From: Acidimicrobiia bacterium
GTDB taxonomy: Bacteria; Actinomycetota; Acidimicrobiia; Acidimicrobiales; AC-14
Direction: 5' to 3'
NCBI GenBank assembly: GCA_023264995.1
Contig: JAHFUR010000005.1
Coordinates: 91,156-155,155, forward strand
DNA: 64,000 bases
A program made the translations under genes and the position numbers. The notes below the pieces were generated by a model, which was not told where the DNA came from, did no database searches, and saw only the letters and a program-made list of their open reading frames with translations. Positions 9,384-17,194 of this stretch are shown piece after piece. Within the stretch, counting starts at the first letter, position 1, and each line of letters starts with the position of its first letter.

Positions 9384-10418
9384 CTACGCCCCGACGACCG
9401 ACGTCGGCAGCGCGGCCAGGCGTTTGGCGAACACCCCCACGATGCCCTGGATGCTCGTCTGGCCCTCGACCGGGAGCTGCGGGCCGTCGGCCTGGGTGAA
9501 GTACACGCCGAGCAGGGCCCGGCCCCGCCGCAGGTAGACGGCCACCGTGTGCGACAGCTGCCCGGCGCCGTCGTCGCTGGTGAGGTCGTAGGCCTGACGG
9601 GTCACCGACGGGGTCTGGGGCCACGCGCTGTCCGGCGGCGGGTTGAAGGTGGTGATGACCGGCGGTTGGCCGGCCGGGCCGGGCACGGGGGTCGACGGGC
9701 AGGCCGCGGTCACCGACCGCAGCTCGGTGAAGGCCTGGGTGGTCCCTCCGGAGTCGCCGTAGAGCACCGCCTCGGTGCTGAGGGCGATGTGCCCCTGGTT
9801 GTCAAGGACGGTGTCCTGGAGCCGGGCCACCCGGCGGGACTCGCTCGGGTACGTGCCGTTGCACAGGTCGAGGGTGGGCTGGCCGAGGCCGGCGCCGCCC
9901 TGGAAGATGACGACCGAAGCCGACGCCGGCACGTCCTCCGGCTTGACGACGACGGCCATGAGCGCCGCGGTCGACGGGTCGTTGTTCTGGGTGGACGGGA
10001 TGGTGGGGAGCGGCAGCGTCGAGCGGGGGTCCAGCGACACCTCGGGCACCGAGGTGGCCGGCGACGCCGACGGCTTCGAGGGCGAGCGGGTCGACAGCAC
10101 CACGCCGACCACGCCGACCAGCAGCCCGACGACCACGGCCAGGGCCCACTTCACCGGCCGCTGCGGTCGCTTCGCCGGCGCCGGCGCCGACGTCGGCCAC
10201 GCCGACCGGGGCGCGACCGGGTCGGGGAGCCGGTGGCCAGGGGGCAGGGTGAGGACGTCGAGGGGTGGCGGGTGGTCGACCGGGACGGCGTCGCTGGTGG
10301 CGTAGGTCCACGACGAACCGGTCCAGTAGCGGCGCCGGGCCGGCGTCATGGGATCGGGGTACCAGCCGGGGTAGGCCCGGGCCGTGGGGAGGTCACCTCC
10401 GTCGGTCATGCCCCCCAT
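9384..10418 (-). CDS. DUF2510 membrane protein with extracellular domain
   Basis: 344 aa (ATG at 10418, or 10409). A DUF2510 module is clear at the N-terminus: PGWYPDPMTPARRRYWTGSS. A Pro-rich linker and one membrane helix (WALAVVVGLLVGVVGVVLST) follow, then an exported domain of about 200 residues (PEVSLDPRSTLPLPTIPSTQ onward). The exported part resembles sensor or PknH-like domains only in overall layout; I cannot assign it. It sits 30 bases upstream of the SGNH gene on the same strand and is divergent from hemE. Confidence 0.75.
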   Translation of the reverse strand: MGGMTDGGDLPTARAYPGWYPDPMTPARRRYWTGSSWTYATSDAVPVDHPPPLDVLTLPPGHRLPDPVAPRSAWPTSAPAPAKRPQRPVKWALAVVVGLLVGVVGVVLSTRSPSKPSASPATSVPEVSLDPRSTLPLPTIPSTQNNDPSTAALMAVVVKPEDVPASASVVIFQGGAGLGQPTLDLCNGTYPSESRRVARLQDTVLDNQGHIALSTEAVLYGDSGGTTQAFTELRSVTAACPSTPVPGPAGQPPVITTFNPPPDSAWPQTPSVTRQAYDLTSDDGAGQLSHTVAVYLRRGRALLGVYFTQADGPQLPVEGQTSIQGIVGVFAKRLAALPTSVVGA

Positions 10419-10496
10419 CCTGTACCCCGCGAGCGACCGGTACTGGTCGTCCCGCCGCCTGGGGTACCTCCGGGGCCGGCGGTAGGGTCGTCAGCG

Positions 10497-11504
10497 GTGA
10501 ACACCTCCCTGCTCGACGCGTGCTGGGGTAAGCCCGTCGAGCGGTTGCCGGTGTGGTTCATGCGCCAGGCCGGCCGCTGCTTGCCCGAGTACCGGGCGCT
10601 GCGGGAGAAGCACGGCATGTTCGACATCTTCCGCGCCCCGGAGCTGGCCGCCGAGGTGACCATGCAGCCCGTGCGCCGGCTGGGGGTCGACGCCGCCATC
10701 CTGTTCTCCGACATCGTCGTGCCCCTCGCCGCGGTCGGCATCGAGATCGACCTGCAACCCGGCCCCGTCCTGGCCCGGCCTTTCCGGTCGGCGGCCGACC
10801 TGGCCCGGCTCCGCCCGCTCGAGCCCGAAGCCGACATGCCCTACGTGCTCGACACCGTCCGGCTGCTGGCCGGGGAGCTCGACGTGCCCGTCATCGGCTT
10901 CGCCGGCGCCCCCTTTACCCTGGCCAGCTACCTGGTCGAGGGAGGCTCGTCGAAGACCCTCGGCCGCACCAAGGCGGTCATGCACGCCGATCCCGCCTTC
11001 TGGGCCGAGCTGCTCGACCGGCTGGCCGGCATCGTCGTGGCCTCGCTGCGGGCCCAGGTGGCGGCCGGCGCCCGCGCCGTCCAGGTCTTCGACTCGTGGG
11101 CCGGCTTCCTCAGCCCGGCCGACTACCGGCGCTCGGTGCTCCCCGCCACCCGGAAGATCTTCGCCGGCCTGGCCGACCTGGGCGTGCCCCGCATCCACTT
11201 CGGCGTGGGCACCGGCGAGCTGCTGGAGCTGCTGGCCGAGGCGGGGGCCGACGTCGTCGGCGTCGACTGGCGGGTCCCGCTTGACCGCGCCCGGGCCCGG
11301 CTGGGCGACCACGTCGCCGTGCAGGGCAACCTGGACCCGGCGGTGTGCCTGGCGCCGTGGGAGGTCGTGGCCCGCGAGGCCACCGGCGTCCTCGAGGCCA
11401 ACGGGGGGCGCCCGGGCCACATCTTCAACCTCGGGTGGGGCGTGCTCCCCGAGACCGACCCCGACATCCTGCGCCGGCTGGTCGACTTCGTCCATGGTGA
11501 CTGA
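10497..11504 (+). CDS. hemE: Uroporphyrinogen decarboxylase
   Basis: 335 aa from GTG at 10497, which sits 8 bases after TAGGGT (10483-10488), suggesting a leaderless message. It decarboxylates uroporphyrinogen III to coproporphyrinogen III. Diagnostic blocks are present: FMRQAGRCLPEYR with the substrate-binding Arg residues, FSDIVVPLAAVG, GFAGAPFTLASYLVEGG, VFDSWAGFLSP and HIFNLGWGVLPETDP. The length matches the family. It is the first gene of hemE-hemH-hemY with overlapping ends. Confidence 0.97.
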   Translation: MNTSLLDACWGKPVERLPVWFMRQAGRCLPEYRALREKHGMFDIFRAPELAAEVTMQPVRRLGVDAAILFSDIVVPLAAVGIEIDLQPGPVLARPFRSAADLARLRPLEPEADMPYVLDTVRLLAGELDVPVIGFAGAPFTLASYLVEGGSSKTLGRTKAVMHADPAFWAELLDRLAGIVVASLRAQVAAGARAVQVFDSWAGFLSPADYRRSVLPATRKIFAGLADLGVPRIHFGVGTGELLELLAEAGADVVGVDWRVPLDRARARLGDHVAVQGNLDPAVCLAPWEVVAREATGVLEANGGRPGHIFNLGWGVLPETDPDILRRLVDFVHGD

Positions 11505-12414
11505 CCGGACGGCGCCGGTCGGCGTCCTGCTCATGGCATACGGCACGCCGGCGGCGCCGGCCGACGTCGAGGCGTACTACACCCATGTCCGGCGAGGACG
11601 GCCGCCCACCGAGGAACAGTTGGCCGACCTTCGCCGGCGCTATGAGGCCATCGGCGGCACGTCGCCCCTCCTGGCCCGCACTCGGGAGCAGGCGGCCGGG
11701 CTCCAGGCCGCCCTGGGCGACGGCTACCACGTCGAGCTGGGCATGAAGCATGCGCCACCGTTCATCGAGGACGGCGTGGCCGCCCTGGTCGCCGCGGGGA
11801 TGACCCGGATCGTCGGCCTGGTGCTCGCGCCGCACTACTCGGCCCTGTCGGTGGGCGAGTACGCCACGCGGGCCGAGGCCGCCGCGGCCGGCGCCGGCGC
11901 GGCCCTGACCATGGTGCGGTCCTGGCACCTGGCCCCGGGCTACCTCGACCTGCTGGCCGGCTTCGTCCGGGCCGAGCTGGCCGGCCTCAGCGCCGAGCCG
12001 GTCGAGGTGGTCTTCACTGCCCACAGCCTGCCGACGCGCATCCTCGCCCTGGGCGACCCCTACCCCGACCAGCTCGCCGAGACGGCCCGGGCGGTCGCCG
12101 GCCGAGCCGGCGTGGGCCGGTGGTCGGTCGGGTGGCAGAGCGCGGGCCGCACACCCGAACCGTGGATCGGGCCCGACGTGCTCACCGTCCTGCCAGCGCT
12201 CGTCGAGGCCGGCGCCGCCGGCGTGGTCGTGTGCGCCGCCGGGTTCGTGTCCGACCACTTGGAGGTCCTCTACGACCTCGACATCGAGGCCCGGGCCGCG
12301 GCCGACCGGCTGGGGCTGGCCTTCACCCGCACCCCGTCACTGAACGCCCAGCCCGAGTTCTGCGCCACCCTCGCCGAGGTCGTCCGGGGTGTGGACGTGG
12401 GGCGCGATGCCTGA
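11494..12414 (+). CDS. hemH: Ferrochelatase (probably coproporphyrin III type)
   Basis: 306 aa, ATG at 11494 (GTG 11497 also possible), overlapping the end of hemE by 11 bases. Motifs: LLMAYGTPAAPADVE near the N-terminus, LAPHYSALSVGEY with the metal-site His, FTAHSLPTRI and WQSAGRTPEPWIGPD, followed by the Glu of CAAGFVSDHLEVLYDLD. It inserts Fe2+ into a porphyrin. Actinobacteria generally use the coproporphyrin-dependent branch (CpfC), but the downstream enzyme HemQ/ChdC that would settle this is not in the window. Confidence 0.93.
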   Translation: MVTDRTAPVGVLLMAYGTPAAPADVEAYYTHVRRGRPPTEEQLADLRRRYEAIGGTSPLLARTREQAAGLQAALGDGYHVELGMKHAPPFIEDGVAALVAAGMTRIVGLVLAPHYSALSVGEYATRAEAAAAGAGAALTMVRSWHLAPGYLDLLAGFVRAELAGLSAEPVEVVFTAHSLPTRILALGDPYPDQLAETARAVAGRAGVGRWSVGWQSAGRTPEPWIGPDVLTVLPALVEAGAAGVVVCAAGFVSDHLEVLYDLDIEARAAADRLGLAFTRTPSLNAQPEFCATLAEVVRGVDVGRDA

Positions 12415-13792
12415 ACCGAGGCGGGTCGCCGTGGTCGGCGGGGGCATCACCGGCCTGGCCACCGCCTACTTCCTGCGCCAGTCCGGCCTCGACGTCACCC
12501 TCATCGAGGCCGGCGACAGCCTGGGCGGGAAGATCCAGACCCTCGAGCTGGCCGGCGTCCCGGTCGAGGCCGGGCCCGACACCTTCCTGGCCCGGGTCCC
12601 GTGGGCCGTGGACCTCTGCCGCCAGCTCGGCCTGGGCGACGACCTCGTCGCCCCGGCCACGGGGAAGGCGTGGCTCTGGATCGGTGACCGCCTCCGGCCC
12701 CTGCCCGAGCGCCACGTCCTGGGCGTGCCCACCGCCCTCCGCCCCCTGGTCCGCTCCGCTGTGCTGTCGCCGGCCGGGGTGGCCCGGGCCGCCCTCGACC
12801 TGGTGCTCCCGCCGACCTCGGCCGGGCCCGACCCGTCGGTAGCCGCCGTCGTCGGCCGGCGCATGGGCCGCCAGGTCGTCGACCGCCTGGTCGACCCGCT
12901 GGTCGGCGGCATCAACGCCGGCCGGGCCGACATGCTCAGCCTGGCCGCCACCGCCCGCCCCATCGCCGACGGCGCGGCCCGGTCCCGCAGCCTGGTGCTC
13001 GGGCTCCGCCGGGCGGCGCCGGGGCCGGGCGGGCCGGTGTTCCTCGGCCTGGTCGGGGGCCTGCACCGCCTGGTCGACCGGCTGGCCGAGGAGGCCGGCG
13101 CCGCCGACGTCCGCACCGCCACGACCGTCACCGCCATCGCCACCGGGGCCGGCGGGTACAAGGTCGAGTGCGCCCCCGGGCCCCATGTCGAAGTCGAGAC
13201 GGTGGTCCTGACCGTCCCGTCGTTCGCGGCCGCCGGGATGCTGGCGGCGCTCTCGCCGCTGAGCGCCGGGCACCTGGGCGCCATCCGCCATGCGTCGGTC
13301 GTCACCGCCACCCTGGCCTACGCACCGTCGGCACTGGCCCGTCCCCTGGAGGGCGCCGGCATGCTCGTGCCGCGCGTCGAAGGCCGGCTCATCACGGCCT
13401 GCACCTGGTCGACCACCAAGTGGCCGGCGCTGGCGGCAAGCGGCATGGTGCTGCTGCGGGCCTCGGCCGGGCGCGACGGCGACAGCCGGGCCATGGACCT
13501 CGACGACACCGAGCTGGTACGCCGGGTGCACGGTGAGCTGGCCGAGGCACTCGGGTTGCGCGAACCCCCGCAGGCGTCACTCGTGTCGCGCTGGGCGCGG
13601 GGCTTCCCTCAGTACGACGTCGGCCACCAGGCCCGGGTCGACGCCATCGAAGCCGCGCTGGCCGCTGACGCGCCGGGCGTACTGGTGGCCGGCGCCTCCT
13701 ACCGAGGCCTGGGCATCGCCGCCTGCGTGGAGCAAGCCCGACGGGCCGCTGGGCTGGTCACGGCCCCCGGCCCGGTGGCTGCGCCCGGCTAG
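12407..13792 (+). CDS. hemY: Protoporphyrinogen/coproporphyrinogen oxidase (HemY/CgoX)
   Basis: 461 aa, ATG at 12407 overlapping hemH by 8 bases. FAD-binding dinucleotide motif VVGGGITGLATAYFL at residues 8-22, GGKIQTLELAGVPVEAGPDTFL, the FAD C-terminal signature VLVAGASYRGLGIAACVEQ and a substrate-domain core. Oxygen-dependent six-electron oxidation of the porphyrinogen follows from the family. The stop TAG (13790-13792) lies in the CTAG duplicated by the adjoining insertion sequence, so the C-terminus has been preserved exactly. Confidence 0.95.
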   Translation: MPEPRRVAVVGGGITGLATAYFLRQSGLDVTLIEAGDSLGGKIQTLELAGVPVEAGPDTFLARVPWAVDLCRQLGLGDDLVAPATGKAWLWIGDRLRPLPERHVLGVPTALRPLVRSAVLSPAGVARAALDLVLPPTSAGPDPSVAAVVGRRMGRQVVDRLVDPLVGGINAGRADMLSLAATARPIADGAARSRSLVLGLRRAAPGPGGPVFLGLVGGLHRLVDRLAEEAGAADVRTATTVTAIATGAGGYKVECAPGPHVEVETVVLTVPSFAAAGMLAALSPLSAGHLGAIRHASVVTATLAYAPSALARPLEGAGMLVPRVEGRLITACTWSTTKWPALAASGMVLLRASAGRDGDSRAMDLDDTELVRRVHGELAEALGLREPPQASLVSRWARGFPQYDVGHQARVDAIEAALAADAPGVLVAGASYRGLGIAACVEQARRAAGLVTAPGPVAAPG

Positions 13793-13820
13793 CTACTTCC
13801 TGGTGAAGAAGTCGGACCGG

Positions 13821-13920
13821 AAACCGTTGCAGGACAACGGTTTGCGCTCCTGAGGATCCCCCAGTTCCGACCCGAATGTCGTCATGATGGCCTCAACCCC
13901 TTATTGCGGAAGGGATTGAG
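13821..13920 (+). promoter_or_regulatory. Two hairpins in the transposase leader, second one masking the ribosome site
   Basis: Hairpin 1: AAACCGTTG (13821-13829) / CAACGGTTT (13835-13843), perfect 9-bp stem, 5-base loop. Hairpin 2: CTCAACCCCTT (13892-13902) / AAGGGATTGAG (13910-13920), 11-bp stem with one mismatch, 7-base loop. The 3' arm of hairpin 2 contains AAGGGA, the only Shine-Dalgarno-like stretch before the GTG at 13927. Readthrough transcripts from hemY would fold this and hide the ribosome site, a known theme in insertion sequences. Confidence 0.6.
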
Positions 13921-13926
13921 ACCATC

Positions 13927-15417
13927 GTGTACAGAACCTACGGCCCCGGGCCGAGCCTGTGGGAGTCGTTGTTGCCCGAGCCGGCGTTGCGGATGCCGGC
14001 CGAGCTGGTCCGGGTGGATGCGTTGCTGGACGATCCGGTGTTCTTCGAGCCGTTCCGGCCGTTCTTCCATCCCGTCGCCGGCCGGCCCTCCACGCCGATC
14101 GAGACCTACCTGCGCCTCATGTTCCTGAAGTACCGCTACAAGCTCGGCTTCGAGTCGCTGTGCCGGGAGGTGGCCGACTCCGTGTCGTGGTCGAGGTTCT
14201 GCCGCATCCCCCTGGGCGGTCGGGTGCCGGATGCCTCGACGCTCAAGAAGCTCACCACCCGGTGCGGGGAAACCGCGGTGGCCGCCCTCAACCATGCGCT
14301 GCTGGCCAAGGCCGCGCAGGCCAAGGTGCTCAGGACCGACAAGGTCAGAGGCGACACCACCGTCGTCCCCGCCGACGTGGCCTACCCGACCGACTCGGGG
14401 CTCATGGCCCGGGGGGTGGCCCGCATGGTCGCCCTGGTGGCGGTGCTGCACGGCCTGGGCCTGGCGTCGCGCACCACGATGCGCGACCGGGGCCGCTCCC
14501 TGCGCCGGCGGGCCCATGACATCGGGGCCTGGCTGCGCCGGCGCTCCGACGAGGCGAAGGAGGAGGCCAAGGCCATCACCGGCGAGATGGCGACGATCGC
14601 CGAACTGTCCCTCGCCGAGGCCCGCCACGTGGCCACCAACGCCCGCCGGGGCATCGCCAAGGCCGGGGACCGGGCGAGCGGCAAGGCCAGGGCGACGCTG
14701 GCCGAACTGGAGCTGACGATCGCCCGGCTGGAGCGGGTGGTCGACCAGACCAAGCTGCGCCTGGCCGGCACGATGCCCGAGGGCTCGACCCGCCTGGTCA
14801 GCCTGCACGACCCCGACGCCCGGCCCATCGCCAAGGGACGCCTGGGCCGGCCGGTGGAGTTCGGCTACCTGGCCCAGGTGCTCGACAACGCCGACGGGGT
14901 GGTGCTCGACCACCGCGTCATGGTCGGCAACCCCCCGGACGGGCCGTTGCTGGCTCCGGCGATCGCCCGCATCAAGGCCCTCGCCGGTCGGGCCCCCAGA
15001 GCGGTCACCGCCGACCGTGGCTACGGCGAGGCCAAGGTCCAGGTCGCTCTCGAAGAACTCGGCGTCAAGGTCGTGGCCATCGTGCGCAAGGGCCGCCCGG
15101 GCGCCGCCCGCCAGCAGGTCCAGCGCCGGCGCAGCTTCGTCAAGCTCATCAAGTGGCGCACCGGCTGTGAGGCCCGCGTCGCCTGCATGAAGCGCGACTT
15201 CGGCTGGTCCCGCAGTCTCATGGACGGCATCGACGGGACCCGCACCTGGTGCGGCTGGGGCGTGCTGGTTCACAACTCGGTCAAGATCAGCGGCCTTCTC
15301 GACGCCAAGGACCAGCCCCCGGCGCCCACGCCGCCACGCCCTTCGTCACCTCGTCCCGGCGCAGCCAAGGCACCACCACGAACTGATCCACCACGCCGCC
15401 TACCGCTCTCTGCCTGA
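13927..15417 (+). CDS. DDE transposase of the insertion sequence
   Basis: 496 aa from GTG at 13927 (MYRTYGPGPSLWESLLP). An N-terminal DUF772-like DNA-binding region (ETYLRLMFLKYRYKLGFESL) precedes the catalytic core: Asp in RGDTTVVPADVAYPTDSG, a helical insert of about 130 residues rich in Arg/Ala/Glu, Asp in AVTADRGYGEAKV, and Glu in GCEARVACMKRDFGW. The three acidic residues and the DxxG-type spacing are intact and the frame is unbroken, so the element may still be active. The last 40 residues are Pro-rich and probably non-essential. Confidence 0.92.
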   Translation: MYRTYGPGPSLWESLLPEPALRMPAELVRVDALLDDPVFFEPFRPFFHPVAGRPSTPIETYLRLMFLKYRYKLGFESLCREVADSVSWSRFCRIPLGGRVPDASTLKKLTTRCGETAVAALNHALLAKAAQAKVLRTDKVRGDTTVVPADVAYPTDSGLMARGVARMVALVAVLHGLGLASRTTMRDRGRSLRRRAHDIGAWLRRRSDEAKEEAKAITGEMATIAELSLAEARHVATNARRGIAKAGDRASGKARATLAELELTIARLERVVDQTKLRLAGTMPEGSTRLVSLHDPDARPIAKGRLGRPVEFGYLAQVLDNADGVVLDHRVMVGNPPDGPLLAPAIARIKALAGRAPRAVTADRGYGEAKVQVALEELGVKVVAIVRKGRPGAARQQVQRRRSFVKLIKWRTGCEARVACMKRDFGWSRSLMDGIDGTRTWCGWGVLVHNSVKISGLLDAKDQPPAPTPPRPSSPRPGAAKAPPRTDPPRRLPLSA

Positions 15418-15581
15418 CCTCCGCCCTCCGTCCCGGCCACCGCGCCTCTCCGAGCCCGATCAGGGCAACGAGGGAGCGGAAAGGCCCGGAGGACGGACGC
15501 AGGACAGGGAAATTCGCCCTCGGAGGGCGCGTTCACGGCGCGTGGGCCGGCGTCCCCGTCCAGTTCTTCACTAGGAAGTAG

Positions 15582-15962
15582 CTAGAACTGGTCCAGCAGG
15601 TCCGCCAGATCATTGATGAGGTCAGCGAACCGATCGCCGAAGTCGTCCAGCCGGTCGATCAAGCGGCGGATCTCGTCGTGCAGACCGCTGTACTGCACTG
15701 GCATCGTCGGCGGCGGGGTACTCGTCGGCGGGGGCATCGTGGGCGGCGGGGTGGTCGTCGGCACGGGCATCGTCGGCGGCGGGATCGTCGGGTTGGGGAA
15801 CACCGGCAGCGTCGGCGGCGGGATCGTGAACGTCGGGAACGTGAAATCGGGCGGGAGCGTCGGCGGCGGGGGGATCTGGGCAACGGCCGACGAGCGCGCC
15901 AGCCCCGCCACTCCCGCACCGACAGCCGCCAACACCGCCATGCGCCGACGCCACGCCTGCAT
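15582..15962 (-). CDS. Secreted Pro/Thr-rich protein with amphipathic C-terminal helix
   Basis: 126 aa from ATG 15962, preceded by a GGGAGG ribosome site. A signal peptide (MQAWRRRMAVLAAVGAGVAG...AVAQ) precedes about 55 residues of Pro/Thr/Met repeats of the type PPPTMP and FPNPTIPPPT, then a charged helix rich in Asp/Leu/Arg (HDEIRRLIDRLDDFGDRF onward) to the end. The repeat could be a wall-spanning stalk and the helix an oligomerisation unit; no known family is recognised. Its TAG stop lies in the CTAG next to the insertion sequence. A longer frame to 16181 is open but lacks a signal peptide at its start. Confidence 0.65.
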   Translation of the reverse strand: MQAWRRRMAVLAAVGAGVAGLARSSAVAQIPPPPTLPPDFTFPTFTIPPPTLPVFPNPTIPPPTMPVPTTTPPPTMPPPTSTPPPTMPVQYSGLHDEIRRLIDRLDDFGDRFADLINDLADLLDQF

Positions 15963-16357
15963 CCCCGACCTCCCTGGCCGACCGCGAACAGCCCGGACAC
16001 TACCATCACGAGCCTCTCGGGACCGTAGGTTCGGGAAATGAGCGACGCCAAGGCGGTGCTCCATCGTGGGACGGCACCGACGCGGGCCATGGTCGGCCGA
16101 CCAAATGTCCGACGGGCCGGCGTGGGCGGTCCGGCAGATGAGCGACGAAGCACTGGCGGTGATCTCCGCCATCCCACGCATCTGGGCAGGTCAGACGCGA
16201 TGCGAATGTGCAGTACCGAATTCGCATCTAGATGCGAATTAGATACACACAAACGGGTTCTATTGCTTCCGTAGTCCTTCCCAGGTGAAACTCAGGCAGG
16301 GGTGGGCTCCCGACTGGCGTGGAAACGCCCTAAGCGAAAAGGTGGGTAACACTGCTC
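15963..16357. other. Intergenic region with a perfect 22-bp palindrome and unassigned leader
   Basis: 395 bases without a convincing gene. A perfect 22-bp palindrome (16219-16240, core CGCATCTAGATGCG) is preceded by another copy of its arm GATGCGAAT at 16199-16207. A short frame ATG 16138 to TAG 16242 (34 codons, MSDEALAVISAIPRIW...) runs through the palindrome; a similar MSDAKAV start at 16038 suggests a degraded duplicate. The last 90 bases before the gene at 16358 are G-rich and can fold (GGCGT/ACGCC with a GGAA loop at 16316-16329) but match no riboswitch I can name. Confidence 0.5.
16219..16240. promoter_or_regulatory. Perfect 22-bp palindrome, probable operator
   Basis: Both arms read AATTCGCATCT inwards; the site is symmetrical over all 22 bases and has an extra single arm 12 bases to the left (16199-16207). 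It lies 118 bases upstream of the secreted-protein start. Such long perfect dyads in intergenic DNA usually bind a dimeric repressor. Confidence 0.5.
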
Positions 16358-16951
16358 ATGAACCTCCGCAAGAAGGTCACGACCGTCTTCGGCGCAGCCG
16401 CGGCTGCTTCGGTCATCGCTGGCGCAGCGGCTTTCGCCTGCACCAACCTGGCCACCCTCAACCTGTCCAGCACCGCTGGCAAGGCGGGCGACTCCGTCAC
16501 CGTCACCGGCTCGTCCTTCAAGGTCAACACGGCCAACGTGTCGGCTTCGGACCCGGTCGTCCTGCGTTGGAACGGCACCGAGGGCACGCAGCTCGCCTCC
16601 GTGACCCCCGACAAGGCCGGCAACATCTCCGCCACCTTCGCCATCCCCGAGGGCCAGCCCGGCTACTACGTGATCGTGGCCACGCAGAAGGACGCCAAGG
16701 GCGTTGACGCCTACGGCACCCCGGCTCGTGCCTCCTTCCAGATCCTCGGCGCCAACGGCCAGTCCGTTGTCACCCCGGTTGCTTCCTCCGCTGGCTCGAC
16801 GGTTGCTTCCTCCCCGTCGTCCTCCGGCATCATCGCCCTGACCGTCGGCCTCGGCGCCCTCGGTCTCGCCCTGTTCGGCGCTGGCTTCGTGGCCTTCGTC
16901 CGTCAGGCCCGCCGCCGTGACGTCCCCGTCACCGCTTCGGTGCGCAAGTAA
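16358..16951 (+). CDS. Secreted cell-surface protein with Ig-like domain and C-terminal membrane anchor
   Basis: 197 aa, ATG at 16358 with AAGGTGGG upstream. Signal peptide MNLRKKVTTVFGAAAAASVI...AAAFA, then an Ig/IPT-like fold: NLSSTAGKAGDSVTVTGSSF, PVVLRWNGTEG, ISATFAIPEGQPGYYVIVAT. A Ser/Val-rich linker leads to a membrane helix (GIIALTVGLGALGLALFGAG) and a basic tail RQARRRDVPV. Codon choice differs from neighbours, with many GCT, GGT and TCC codons, a pattern often seen in very highly expressed genes. A strong terminator follows. This fits an abundant surface-layer type protein, but the function is unknown. Confidence 0.75.
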   Translation: MNLRKKVTTVFGAAAAASVIAGAAAFACTNLATLNLSSTAGKAGDSVTVTGSSFKVNTANVSASDPVVLRWNGTEGTQLASVTPDKAGNISATFAIPEGQPGYYVIVATQKDAKGVDAYGTPARASFQILGANGQSVVTPVASSAGSTVASSPSSSGIIALTVGLGALGLALFGAGFVAFVRQARRRDVPVTASVRK

Positions 16952-16979
16952 CTAGCAACACGAAGTAGGTAGTTCGGAC

Positions 16980-17007
16980 CTCTGCCGGGCCTTCGGGCCC
17001 GGCAGAG
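16980..17007 (+). terminator. Strong hairpin terminator with CTTCGG loop
   Basis: CTCTGCCGGGC (16980-16990), loop CTTCGG, GCCCGGCAGAG (16997-17007): 11-bp perfect stem closed by a UUCG-type tetraloop, 28 bases after the stop of the secreted-protein gene. No U-tract follows, as is common in high-GC actinobacteria. Confidence 0.8.
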
Positions 17008-17028
17008 CCGCGTCTGGGGCCCGGACGA

Positions 17029-17078
17029 CGAACCGGTGACGCCGGCGGCGGGCACCGCCCCCAGATCCGTCACCAGTT
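17029..17078 (-). repeat. 50-bp palindromic element, copy 1 (upstream of NHEJ operon)
   Basis: Read on the minus strand it begins AACTGGTGACG and ends CGTCACCGGTTCG, so its own ends are inverted repeats. Its first 23 bases (17078-17056) are identical to 19959-19981 of copy 2, and both copies are exactly 50 bp with a 14-base variable centre. The two copies are in opposite orientation and bracket the ligase-ku-polymerase genes. Confidence 0.85.
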
Positions 17079-17179
17079 GGGCCGCAGGGCCGGCGCCGGG
17101 ACGCGAATGATCCCCCTCACCGGATGATCTCTAAGGGGTGGGCAACCTGCAAAGAGTTCAGCGTTGAGGAGGATCGAAC

Positions 17180-17194
17180 ATGAGTATTCCATGA
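17180..17194 (+). CDS. Four-codon leader ORF (MSIP) coupled to the ligase
   Basis: ATG AGT ATT CCA TGA at 17180-17194, preceded 7 bases upstream by GAGGAGG (17166-17172), the best Shine-Dalgarno in this area. Its TGA overlaps the ATG at 17191 as ATGA, the first in-frame ATG of the ligase gene. The arrangement suggests ribosome delivery by termination-reinitiation. It may instead be a remnant of the true start region. Confidence 0.35.
   Translation: MSIP

Larger units (their letters stand above)
13793..15581 (+). mobile_element. Complete insertion sequence, 1789 bp, with 4-bp CTAG target duplication
   Basis: Ends: CTACTTCCTGGTGAAGAA at 13793-13810 and its inverse (17 of 18 matches) at 15564-15581. 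Direct CTAG copies flank it at 13789-13792 and 15582-15585. It contains one intact DDE transposase gene and a leader with two hairpins. The CTAG duplication resembles the YTAR preference of IS5-group elements; the transposase layout also resembles elements filed as ISNCY, so the family is left open. The insertion is phenotypically silent at the protein level: both flanking genes still stop within CTAG. Confidence 0.9.

Noticed and set aside
16038-16274. A 78-codon plus-strand gene
   Set aside because: Composition is Arg/Gly-rich, it runs through the palindrome, and no homology or ribosome site is apparent.
16260-16357. ydaO, GEMM or cobalamin riboswitch
   Set aside because: Conserved core strings of these classes were not found in order.
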